Assembly (NCBI GenBank): GCA_019973155.2
Contig: BPQB01000015.1
Coordinates: 124,001 to 188,000 of the forward strand
Direction: 5' to 3'
Source of the DNA: Phanerochaete sordida
Lineage: Eukaryota; Basidiomycota; Agaricomycetes; Polyporales; Phanerochaetaceae
Length of the DNA: 64,000 bases
The translations under genes and the position numbers were made by a program. Numbering within the stretch: position 1 is the first letter of the stretch; each line of letters begins with the position of its first letter. The notes beneath the pieces are model-generated. The model was not told the DNA's origin. It made no database searches and saw nothing but the letters and a program-made list of their open reading frames with translations. Positions 42,797 through 53,990 of this stretch are shown piece by piece.

Positions 42797-45700
42797 ATGG
42801 TGGTTCAAACGGAGAAACGTCTCATCTGGCACCCCCGGCTGGACAACAAGTTCTTGGTTGGTGGAGGCTCGCAAGTCACGCTGTATGAATGGGCTCCAGA
42901 CTCCTCTGAGATAAAGCATGTCACGTCCAAGCAAGACCTGAATCTCATGAAGGTAGAGTAATCCTTTACCAGCTTCCAACGGTACTCACGTCGATGACAG
43001 TGCGTTGCTTGGTCTCCTGATCCTGCGTTCGACGACCTAGTTGCGGTCGGATTCGGGAGCGGAAAAGTCGACTTGGTTCGGCTGGAGACTACACGGTCTG
43101 CGAGGAACCAGGGGTTGTCTAGCGGTCCGTCCGTCACTCTTCCCGTGCGCAACTCGCGATCCTGTAACGCACTGGCGTTCAATTCCGTCGATCCAAACTT
43201 TCTTGCGGTTGGTCTGGACAAGGTCAGAGGCGACGCAAGCCTCGTCGTCTGGGACATTGTCACTGCAAGTCCGGCCTTGTCGGTGAAGTCACCTACGCAA
43301 TTAACATTCAATGTCGCGCCACCAGGATCCCTTCCTCGACCCCTACCCACAATTCCGCGAGGCGACATTGCCCCCAGAACGGACCCTCGAGTACTCCAGC
43401 AGCTGGCCTCGACCGAGGTAGTGACTTCTGTTTCGTTCCTACCAAAGTCAACGTCCTTGCTCCTCGCTGGAATATCACATCGCTGGCTTCGCCTGTTCGA
43501 CCTCCGCACCCCCACACCTGGGGTATTTACTGCGGCCAGCAAGGTTCACGGAATTGCTACCGACCCCTTTGACCCCCACCGTATCGCGTGCTACGGCGAC
43601 GGAGTCGCGACGATTTGGGACGCGCGCCGTCTATCCCACCCTCTCCTGACTTTCACGGAGAAAGACGCGTCTGCGGATGGCGCCAGGCCGAAGCAGAACG
43701 CGACTTTGACTTGTGTCGAGTTTTCTCCTGTCCGGCGAGGATTACTCGCCACGCTAGACAAGGAAGCCAACCACGTCCGGTTCTGGGACCTGCAGCAAGT
43801 CGAGCTTCAAGCCACCAGGACTCCGGATCGAAGCCGTTCGCGAGACTCCACACATTCTACGAGGGCGATTCGCATGTCCTGGGTCAACCCTACGAATATG
43901 CTGCCGTGGTCGAGTACCGGTAATACCCATGTCTCAGCTCCCCCGACGCCAGCGGATAACACAAAATTACCATACCAGCTTGTACTCTCTAATACCCGGA
44001 AAAGTATGTTCTTATACATACTCTGAAGCCCGTCGCTGACTCAATGAACAGCCAAGGGCTTCAACAAGGCTCTCGCATCTTTCGCATTCGTCCCGTCCAC
44101 AGATCCATACCCACTGACTTCGGACGTCATGGTCGTCAATCGTGAAGGCGACTTAGAGCTGTACGCAGTGCACGACACCCCCATTCATAACCCCTGGAGC
44201 GCCCGGGGCGAGCTCGCGCTGGGGATCGGCCGCTCATACGCGGTCCTGCCCGCCTTCCACGAGTCCGAGCCGCCGCCGGAGCCCTGGGAGATCGACATCG
44301 CCGCGCCGCCCGCGCCGCCGCAGACGCCGCACTCCGTCGACCGGCAGCTCCTGCACGACGACATCCCGCCGCGCGGCCGCGGGCACACGACGCCGCCGAC
44401 GTTCGGCCGCGGCGACGAGGACGGCTTCCCCGCGCTCCCCGCGAAGCAGGCGAACCTCGCCGCGACGCGCCCGGTGCCCATCCGCGCGTACAGCCCCGCG
44501 GCGCTGCGGCACATGCACTTCGAGCACGGCGTCGCGGCGAAGCGCGTCGCGAGCTCGCCGTCGCCTGCGCGCCACGACTCCGGCCTGAAGTCGTCGCTGG
44601 GGAAGTCCAGGGGCGCCGGTCGCAAGGCGAAAACTTTCGAGCCGCTCTGGGGGAAAGCGCCCGAGACGACGATGCAGCATGTCATCGAGGGGGATATCTC
44701 GATGAACATGCGCAGGCGCGTCACTCAAGGGTACGGCCTGCTCTCAGTGAGTGCACCGCCACCGCATCTGGTCGGTCGTGAAGTTCTGACTTCATTTGCT
44801 AGCCAATCCACAACGCCTTGGTGATCCAGGACGAGACAGCGGATTCGACTCTCGGCCAAGTATGGCTCTGGATACACCGTAAGCTTAGCCCGTTCTTACT
44901 GAGCTACCACACGTACCCACACGTCTATTTCTGGGCAGACATTCAGTCTCTCCTGTCTGCACCACCCGCTGCCCTCGACGGCTACAACTTCTCGTACCAG
45001 GGCATCATCGGTGTCTGGGAAGGTTTCAGACCCTCTCGATCCCACATGTCTGCGCACCAGACGCCCCGCCAGGCACAGCGCGGCCTGCTGCTCGACATCC
45101 CTCCAAACCCCGTGTCGAATCTGCTCCTCGAGCAGCACCACAGCTCTCGGTCCAGGTCGCGCCAGGGCGACGGCCGCCGTCCCAAAGGCGGGACCGACAC
45201 GATGCACGACGAGTTCTCGGGCGCCGTCGCGACGCTGCTCGCGGAGAAGCTCCCGAACCACACGTCGTGGAAGCCCGCGGTGAACACCAACAGGCTCGCG
45301 CAGCGCCAGCTGGCGCTGTACATGTGTGCGTGGAGTCTCGCCGACGAAGACCTCGCACATGCCGTCCGGCGCTGGGAGAAGGAGCATCGGCATACGCAGG
45401 CGGCGTGCTGGCTCGTCTTCACCAAGCAGTATCGTGCTGCTGTGGAGGTGCTGATGCGCAGCAAAGGTGCGCAGTGCTTCTTCGTGCCTTTCGACGTCTC
45501 TGACGAGCCACCTTAGACGAGGCGCATCATATGATGTCCGGCATGCTTGCCGCTCTCACCTCGTTCGGCAGCTCCGGAGTGCGTAACGCCGAGCTGCGCG
45601 AAACCTGCGAACGACTCGTCGTCCGCCTGCAGGACCCGTACCTCCGCGCCATCCTCAGCCACCTCACCTCCATCGACGACTGGGACGAAGTCCTCGGGGA

Positions 45701-46537
45701 AGACCTGCTTCCACTCCGGGAACGTCTGGCAATAGCCCTGCAGTTCCTGAACGACAAAGAACTCACGACCTACCTTCGGCGCGTCCTGGACCGTTGTATC
45801 CACGATGGCGACATCGAGGGTTTGATCGTCAGTGGTCTAACCACTCAAGGGATGGACATCCTGCAAACGTTCTTGGACGGTTCTGGAGACATCCAGACTG
45901 TCACGCTGCTGGCGTCTCTCAATCCCGCCAGGGCGCAAGAGAGCCGCACGGAACGCTGGCTCGACGCGTATCGAGATCTCCTCGACGGATGGAAGCTATT
46001 CCACTATCGGTGTCAGCTCGACATCGACCGCGGGCGCATCCTGAACGACGCAATCCAAACTGGCGAGATACAGCCGTTCAGGTTCACGCCGCCGCAGATG
46101 ATCCTGCGGTGCAACTATTGCAATAAGCACTTGACTCCGCCGCTGCCGGACAACATGCGAGTGCGTGTTTCCCATGCTATCGCCTCTGCGCCCTGCGCTG
46201 ATGAGACACGCAGGCGACCTCGTGCTCGCACTGCGGCCGCTCGCTGCCACGCTGCTCGATCTGCCTGATGACGCTGCGCATCGTGCACGACGCGGCGCGG
46301 AACGCAGAGCTCGCGCACGCGCACGCGCAAGGTACGTCGCCGTCCCCCTCCGCGACGCGCGCGCGCCCTGACCGCGCGCCAGACACCGTCGACGAGGCGC
46401 TCGTGTTCTGCCAGACGTGCCGCCACGGCGGGCACGCCGCGCACGTCCTCGAGTGGTTCTACGGCGAGGAGAACGGGAAGCCGCACGAGACGTGCGCCGT
46501 CGCGAGCTGCCAGTGCCGGTGTGCGGAGGCCCTCTGA
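42797..46537 (+). CDS. SEA4: SEA4 / Mio (MIOS), GATOR2-SEACAT complex subunit, 1,124 aa
   Basis: A subunit of the vacuole-associated SEA/GATOR complex that relays amino-acid status to TORC1. Exons: 42797-42952, 43001-44003, 44052-44746, 44803-44878, 44939-45466, 45517-46160, 46214-46331, 46383-46537 (3375 nt). N-terminal WD40 blades begin with LIWHPRLDNKFLVGGG and continue with CVAWSPDPAFDDLVAVGFG, ALAFNSVDPNFLAVGLDK, VHGIATDPFDPHRIACYGDG and WDARRL. A disordered insert of about 120 residues rich in Pro/Ala follows, then an alpha-solenoid. The C-terminus is the Mio zinc-RING: CNYCNKHL, CSHCGRSLPRCSICL, CQTCRHGGHAAHVLEWF and CAVASCQCRC. The CRHGGH..H.L.WF and CxCxC motifs are diagnostic. No canonical E3 function is implied. 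It shares its promoter with the R/D/P-rich gene. Confidence 0.95.
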
Positions 46538-47113
46538 GCGGCGTGCGGCACCGACGAGGCCGAGCCGAGCAGCTCCGCACGTTCCGCCGCGTCCGCGCTG
46601 ATCGAAGCATGAGCAGCGTCGCAGGCGGTGTCTTGCGTGGGCCCTCTCTAAGCCCACCTGTAAGCAGCACGTCCACGCGCTGGGAATCTGGAGCCTCGGT
46701 CGCCTATTTCTCTTCGAGTCCGTACGTAGCTTGTGATTCGAAGAGTCGAGCCACACCAATGGTGCCAATTTGACGCGAGATGCGCACTGCCAACGCCGAC
46801 TCCCTCGGCCGACGTTGCAGTCGAGTGAGAGAGGCTCCTGTGTGGATGCCGCGAAGGAACGCCGCTCGCGAGCTTTGAGTTTGAGCAGCGTCTCCTGAGC
46901 TGCGAGTGCTCTCAAATTCGGATGCGAATTTGAAGAATCAGTCAAATTCCGGTCAAGCACCGATCGCTGGAGGAGCCGCGGGCGGTCTTGTGCTCGTCGG
47001 AGGCGGAAGCGAGCGGTCCCTGGCCACGCTAGTCCCCAAACGGGCCCCTCGCTGCGAATGTGATATTACCCCGCATCCTCGCCCCCGCATCCCTCTGCTC
47101 CACCCCTCCCACC
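46538..47113. other. Intergenic, 576 bp
   Basis: The region between SEA4 and carnitine acetyltransferase, both plus strand. It holds the terminator of the first and the promoter of the second. No gene was recognised. Confidence 0.55.
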
Positions 47114-49772
47114 ATGGCTGCAAGTAGCCCCGTCACCAAGTTTCAGGACCACCCGCAGTGCTCGCGGACGTTTGCCCGCCAGAACGAGCTCCCCAAGCTG
47201 CCCATCCCACCGCTCGAGGAGACCTGCGCGCGCTATCTCAGGTCCCTCGAGGGCCTCCAGGATCCCCGCGATCACGAAGAGACGAAGCGGGCGGTCGAAG
47301 ACTTTCTCAAGGGCGACGGTCCGCAGATACAGCAGAAGCTCATCGAGTGGGCCAAGGACAAGGCCAGGTGCGTGCTTGACGCGACGTCGTCATAGCGGCA
47401 GGCTGATTCGCCGGAATTAAGCTACATCGAAGAGTTCTGGTCCGTCGTCGTTCTCCCGCGTCCCGTGCTTCCTGCTGATTTCGCCTCCCAGGTACGAATC
47501 GTATCTGTCGCACTCCGATCCCGTCGTCCTCGCCTTGAATCCGTTCTTTGTGCTCGAGTCAGTCACGCGGTCCTGCGTCCGAGTGCACGGCCACTGACAT
47601 CTGGCCTGTCGCAGAAACGATCCCACCCCAGACCGTGGCTCGCAGCTACCCCGCGCCGCTTCGCTGATTCTGTCATCGCTCGGCTTCATCCATGATCTGC
47701 GCGCAGGCATGCTCGAGCCGGACGCCGTGCGCGGTACGCCCCTCGACATGGACCAATACACCCGCCTCTTCGGCACGGCGCGGATACCCACAGAGGTGCG
47801 CATCTCCCGCGCGAAGCGGCGCGGCCGTGCTGACCTGCCTGCAGCGTGGGTGCCGGATGGAGACGCATCCCGAGGCGAGGCACATCGTCGTCCTGCGGCG
47901 CGGCCAGTTCTGTGCGTGCTTCCCCGCCCCGCGCGCTGCTTCCCTGCCTCACACGCTGCTGCGCAGACTGGTTCGACGTGCTCGACGGCGAGAACCGGCC
48001 CGTGCTGACGGAACGCGAGATCCTGCGGAACCTGCAGGCGATCGTGGCCGACGCGGACCAGCTGCCCGTGCACGAGGTCGCGAAGAACTCCATCGGCGTG
48101 CTCTCGACGGAGAACCGCAAGGTCTGGTCGTCCCTCCGCAAGGCCCTCAGCCGCAACCGCAACAACGAGTCGTGCCTCGAGGTCATCGACAATGCGCTTT
48201 TCGTCGTCTGCCTCGATGACGCCACGCCGGACAGCTTGGCCGAGCTCTGCAACAACTTCCTGTGCGGGACCTACGAGCTCAAGGGCGGCGTGCAGATCGG
48301 GACATGCACAAATCGGTGGTACGACAAGGTGTGTGGCATTAAACCGACTTTGAGCTCCCCCTGATCTTGAGCCCCAGCTGCAAATCATCATCACCGCGGA
48401 CGGTGCGGCTGGCATCAACTTTGAGCACACCGGTGTCGACGGCCACACCGTGCTACGCTTCGCGGCCGACATCTTCACCGAAGGTCTCATGCTCCTCGCG
48501 CGTTCCATCAACCCTTCCGCGCCTACTCTCTTCCATGCTCCCCTGTCGCCCTTTGCAAAGTCCTACAAACCCCCTCGTCATCAGAACCAGCCGCTCCCGA
48601 CGCCGAGCTATCTCATCGACACCGCACCCAAGAAGCTCGAGTGGACGCTCTACCCTGAGCTGCGCGCTGGCATCCGCTTCGCCGAGACCCGCTTGAGCGA
48701 CCTCATCTGCCAGAACGACTGCCAGGCGCTCGAGTTCAAGGGTTACGGCAAGAACTTCATCACGAGCCACGGCTTCAGCCCAGACGCGTTCGTGCAGATG
48801 GCGTTCCAGGCGGCGTACTACGGGCTCTACGGGCGCATCGAGTGCACGTACGAGCCCGCGATGACCAAGTCCTTCCTGCACGGCCGCACGGAGGCGATCC
48901 GCACCGTGCAGCCGCACAGCGTCGAGTTCGTCAAGACCTTCTTCTCGGACGCGACCGCGCCGCAGAAGGTCGCCGCGCTGCGTACCGCGTGCCAGGGGCA
49001 CGTCCGGCTCACGAAGGAGTGCTCCCAGGGGCTCGGCCAGGACCGCCACCTGTACGCGCTCTACTGCCTGCTGCAGCGCGAGCGCGAGGCCGCCGCGGCC
49101 GACGAGCGCCCGCTCTCGCCGGTGAGCAGCGACTCGGGCTACAGCGGCGGGTGCGGGCACAAGGCGCCGCTGCCCGCGATCTTCACGGACGCGGGCTGGG
49201 CGCAGCTGAGCACGAGCATCCTGAGCACGAGCAACTGCGGGAACCCCGCGCTGCGCCTCTTCGGCTTCGGGCCCGTCGCGGCCGACGGGTACGGGATCGG
49301 GTACATCATCAAGGACGACGGGCTGAGCGTGTGCGCGAGCTCGAAGCACCTCCAGACGCGCCGCTTCCTCGACACGCTCCAGGGCTACCTCCAGGACGTG
49401 CAGCGCATCCTCGTGCAGCTCCACCTCGCCGCGAACCCGCGCCCAGAGCCGTTCGTCGACCACGCGGGCGTCCTGCGCGACTCGAGGACCGGCCGCCCGA
49501 TCAACGGGCGCGCGAGCCCCGACGCGAAGGAGGACCTCTTCGAGGACGGCGACTACATGCGTGAGTGCCCTTTTAGACGCGTGTCTTCGCGTACGCTGAC
49601 ACGCCCAGTAGCGGGCTATTCGTTCTTTGACAGCGGCGACGTCGAGCTGCTCGGGCGGCGGAAGCGTGCGCCCGCGTACTACAATACGGGTGCGTCGATA
49701 CTGCTGGCGATGTTGTTCGCTTGCTCACTTTCATCTTCCACAGGCAAAGTGATACCGCTGGCCGAGTACTGA
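47114..49772 (+). CDS. Carnitine O-acetyltransferase (746 aa)
   Basis: It transfers acetyl groups between CoA and carnitine, allowing acetyl units from fatty acids or acetate to reach mitochondria. Exons: 47114-47367, 47422-47439, 47492-47557, 47615-47795, 47845-47911, 47967-48328, 48378-49560, 49609-49689, 49744-49772 (2241 nt). Family landmarks in order: LPKLPIPPLEETCARYL, WYESYLSHSDPVVLALNPFF, RHIVVLRRGQFYWFDVLDGE, DNALFVVCLDD, GGVQIGTCTNRWYDK, the catalytic-His segment INFEHTGVDGHTVLRF, the choline/carnitine site EFKGYGKNFI, and the STS motif in LSTSNCGNPALRLFGFGP. Length fits fungal Yat-type enzymes. No N-terminal presequence is obvious and the C-terminus (PLAEY) is not a PTS1, so a cytosolic Yat-like location is most likely. 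Exon 2 is only 18 nt. About 60 extra residues rich in Ala/Glu lie before the STS motif. Confidence 0.95.
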
Positions 49773-50166
49773 TTGGACTTTGGAGCCTCCCACAAGCAGT
49801 GTAACTGTATTTTGAAGTTGCTCGGATATCCGATACCTTCCCCAATGTCCTAGCCGTGTATTTGTACTCCATCGAGTTGTGTATCTTTCGTTCTTGTACC
49901 AATTGTACCAATTGTTGAGTAATGAAACTGTACTACTGTATATCCCACGCAGTAAGCGTACAAGGGGTCGCAGACTCGGGAGACGAAACAGCAAAATAAA
50001 GTCCTGAACAGAGACACAGCAAGACAAGCAGTTACACGAAGTCTACTATACACACAACAAGGCCAAAATAACATCCGAGGGTAGTAGAGACAGGTAATAG
50101 ATAGTTACAAGATCGTCCATGTCCGAGTCTTTGGGTATCAGGCGATACGTTCAGCAAAATACAAGC
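49773..50166. other. Convergent 3' region, 394 bp
   Basis: AT-rich sequence between the carnitine acetyltransferase stop and the stop of the minus-strand membrane protein, as expected for two 3' UTRs. No gene was seen. Confidence 0.55.
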
Positions 50167-51512
50167 TCAGTATTCATACGAGGGTTCGCGAGGATACAGT
50201 GCATGGGCGAGGGTGTCCGTCGACTCTTGGCGGTCAATGTACATCGAGCGATTGAGCGCAGGCGGCCGCACGTCGAACGCAGACTGTATGAGCGGCGAGC
50301 GCGGGTTGACGACGCTCACATGGTGTGCCTGCAGACGCCGGCCAGTCAGCCCAACACACGAAACAGCGGGAGAACCGCGACGCACCGCGCTGGGATCCCG
50401 CAGCTGCGCGCCGTCCGAGCCGGACGGCGACACGGGCGTCACGAGGTCCGTCGTCCCGAGCGAGTACTCCGACTGGAACACCGTCCGCGGCGCGCCGTCG
50501 TCCGTCCCGAGCGAGTCCCCGCGGCGCGCGCCCGTGCGCGAGCCCGCGCCCGACGGCGCGCGGATGTCGAGCACGCTCGGCAGCGTCGACTGCCGCTCGA
50601 GCGCGTCCTCGAACGTCGGCGGGCCGGGCGCGGCGGGCGTCGGCGGGTCGCCGCCGTCGAGCGCGAAGCGTGGGTCGGCCGGGCGCGGGACGACGTGCAC
50701 GCGCTTGTAGTCTGGCCCTTTCGTCGTCCCGCTCTGGTACTTCTTGTGCAGCGAGAGGCCGCTGATCTTGGACGCGAGCGTGTCGAAGAAGGAGCGCGGG
50801 CGCGCCGAGCGCCGCGACCCGGCCGACGAGAGCAGCGAGGTCGTGGACTCCATGCGCGAGTGCCGGCTCTTCGGCGAGCTCGAGCGCACCCGGCCGAGCT
50901 CCTCGTCGAGCACCGCGTTGTCGTCGATCTCCCACTGCGGCTCGCGGCTCGTTCGAGACCGGACCGTGAAGCGTTCAGGGACCAGGCCGAAGAAACGGCG
51001 GGGTGCGTGGAGGTGGGCCTCCTGCCAGGCCGGATCTTTGCGCTGTCGGCCGACAGAGGTGCCTTGGCGGCGCCGACGATAGAAATAGAAGAGGATGGCG
51101 GCGAGTAGTGCGACACCGAGCCCTACGATTATCGGCACAGCTATCTGTATAGGACTCCACCCGCGAGCTTCTGCATAATGTCAATGATGCGTATGGCAGG
51201 ACGACGTGGTCAGACGACGTACTTTGCAAAGCAGAAGCAAGGTCAAACTGTCCTTCCGCAAGGTTCGTGTACGCCCACTTCGGAATCGTGATAGCGCCTG
51301 TGCCGTATGGAATGGTTGCAGGCGGGTCCGACGCATTACAGAAATTACTTTGAGCCCACTCTGCCCAGGATGTTGGCGAGTCTTGTTGACAGACGGCGCT
51401 CGCCATATACAGGTTGTATACAGGTAGATTACTGTGAATAGAGGTTATGACGCTATCAAGAAATCACTCTTGAGTACATACCACTTGCAGCTTGGGGCGG
51501 GCAGTCCACCAA
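50167..51512 (-). CDS. Single-pass membrane protein with Cys-containing ectodomain (5' end unresolved)
   Basis: Exons that can be joined in frame: 51512-51482, 51431-51223, 51170-50167. The ectodomain part contains PAPSCKC, YNLYMASAVCQQ and WAEWAQSNFC, followed by WSPIQIAVPIIVGLGVALLA and AILFYFYRRRR, a transmembrane helix with a basic stop-transfer. The cytoplasmic part is about 290 residues, Ser/Pro/Arg-rich, with FGLVPERFTVR and FDTLASKISGLSL as the only conserved-looking blocks, ending PREPSYEY. This layout (signal peptide, Cys/Trp-containing ectodomain, one TM, disordered tail) is common in agaricomycete orphan membrane proteins. The intron acceptor at 51513 is good (branch-like GCTAAC upstream), but I could not place the first exon with a signal peptide. 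Function is unknown. Confidence 0.7.
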
Positions 51513-53990
51513 CTGAGAGACAGTTGCGTTAGCAAGAGGTTTATGACGCGGTGAGAAGTTTCGGCAAATGAGGAATGCAGGACAGGAATAATGGTCCACA
51601 CAGCGTTCCGTGTGTGACCTGTGTAGTACGCGCACGTTGCCCTCCAAGGGTCAGAAAGTGGCCCACAGGAGCGAGGGGGAAAGTCCAAGCGGCCTGCATT
51701 ATACGCAGGCCCAAGGCGCGTCTGGCAAGTTGCAGGGCGTCGCACCGCTGCTTTGCCTAGGTTTGAGTGGATGTCAGGGACAACGTCAGACACCGGTCTG
51801 CCCTGTCGTTCGGCACCTGCCAAACAAGCCAAACGCGCCAAAACGCTCGCGTTCCTTCGTCTTCGAGGTTCGGCAAGCCTTCATAGAAGTCCCAGAAAGC
51901 GAGCATATACGCCTTCAGCACTGGTATGGGCGCACAGATAGGCAGCCCGAGACGGCATGGGGATGACGGTTGGGTTGCAAGTGGGCGTATAGCAAGAGCA
52001 TGGTTCTTGGGGGGATGAAGGGTACGACGATAAGATGCTACACACACCTGTTAACCGGCATGGCCCCTGCAGCTGGTTATACACGTCCCCCGGAGACAGT
52101 CCGTCCACGTTAAGCTGAAGATTGGGGAAGCGCATAAGATGAGATAAGACACGCGATGCTGGAGGGCTGCGTACATCTTTCACGCTGCCTACACATGGCA
52201 GGGTTGCATCCTAGGGGGCCGGCGAAGCGTGAGTCTCGGGAAAGCTAGCGATCCTGATCAGGGCGCACCCGTTCGAAGGCCCCTCGCTGTGCTCGGATGA
52301 CGTGTGCGGCACTCAGAAGGAGGATCTCGAGGGGCAGATGTTTCATTCCAGAGCGAGGACGCTCGTCGACGTCGACGTCGAGGAGAGCAGGCGGGATGGG
52401 ACGACCGCAGGCGGCGGAAGGCGTGGGAGCCGAATGCTATGTTGGGGCGCTGAGAGAGCCTGGATGTTTTCCCCGCCACGACCACCAGGTATTCACGAAG
52501 TGCTGAAGTACGAAAGGACGAGGCAGAAGATGGAGTCGAACGAAAGGTGTGGTGCTATGCACTCGTTCCTACGAGTACGGACTTGTTCTAGTCATCAGGT
52601 ACTGCTGATACAATGTTGACATCAGGCAAAGAGGCCATCTCGCCGGCGCCGACAGTGCTCACTTACGTAGCATCGCTGTTCTGCATCTTCCGCCACGGCT
52701 GCACAGCGTTGTCGTCGCTGTGAACCCGTTCAGGGACAGGGTCTCCGATCTCGGAGTGCGATGCTGCAATGCCGAGCAACCGAAGTCGACGTCGGGTTCC
52801 CCTGGCGAGCTCGTTCAGCAACCTCGAGAAGTCGGGATGTGAGTGTCTCCTCCAGCCTCGGTTTGGGGAAGCTCAGCGCTCAGCAGTCGCGCTGTGTTCA
52901 GAGGCGTATAATTCGAAGATTGACTGCATGTCGTAAATCTTGTTCCTCTGTTTCTCCTCCCAATGTCGCGTGCTGACACGGGGTTGGTAGCGATGAAGCC
53001 TATCAACGCCGTCGTATAGCTCGTAGCTTGCGACGATCTCGTCAAACCAAAGCCGAAGACGACCTGATCGTCTTCGTGGTAGCAATGCTATCCGTCGTTG
53101 ACGTCGTTGCTTCTGTTTTCTCCGCTGTATCTCAGCTGGCTCGTCGCGTCAGTCGGGGTTCAACCGAGAAGGCTCAGTGACGTCGTTAATCGACTCTTCA
53201 CGATCACCGGCCCTCAGAAAACTCACGAAAGCCGTGGAAGACCAGGTGCGATAGGACTGAGAGTTTTGTTGCATTTGCGTGTTTGATCCTAACAGTGCCC
53301 TGTATGCCAGATGTCCGCCTAGCAAGGTATGCGACACCCGTCCCGACGTGGGAAGACCCGTGTGAACGCAGGCACTAAACACCCTGTATCAACCCGTTTC
53401 TAGAGTCCCTGAAGAGTAACCCTTGACGTTTGCGGGAACGCCACGACGATCCGAAGGGCTTCTATGGATCAATTCCGCAAGAATTGGCGAAATTCGCACC
53501 CCCTACCCGTCGCCAAGTGCCCACAACTCCTCGCCACAGATACCAAGTGGAGTTTCTGTCTAGTGGCCGTCTGCGAGCCCTCCCGCAACAAGTCAATGCA
53601 ACCTTTATCACTTGATGTGCGACAGCCTGGCTTTGGCCGTCCGCTCGACTGGTTCATCCGCAGTTGCTTCGATATTAACAACTTCCAGGAGCCCTCGACC
53701 CGACGCGCCGAATGGACCAGACAGCTTGTCATCCCTGCTATGCCACAGACCCTGCCTGACCCACGCTCAGCCCACATGCAGCCGTATCTGAATCGCTATC
53801 GCGCTCCGGAACGTGCACTCGCTCCCTCGAGAGCATCCGGACGCTTCCCCATCCCCGCGACATTTCACCGCTGCTTCGCTTCTAATCGTGCCGAGCATTT
53901 GTCGCGGACCATTTAGCTGCGCGGCAGGCCCGCCTTCGTCCCCTCTACCCGTCCTTTCCTGTCTCCCTACCGCCTTCCTAAACCTTCGCC
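51513..53990. other. Large intergenic region, about 2.5 kb
   Basis: It should contain the missing first exon(s) and promoter of the membrane protein gene (probably within 51.5-52.2 kb) and the promoter of the sugar transporter. Open frames such as plus 53464-53916 have no family resemblance and are not called. No repeats with duplicated target sites were seen. Confidence 0.4.

Noticed and set aside
53464..53916. 150-codon plus-strand frame upstream of the sugar transporter
   Set aside because: No family resemblance; it lies in the transporter promoter and continues into no exon.
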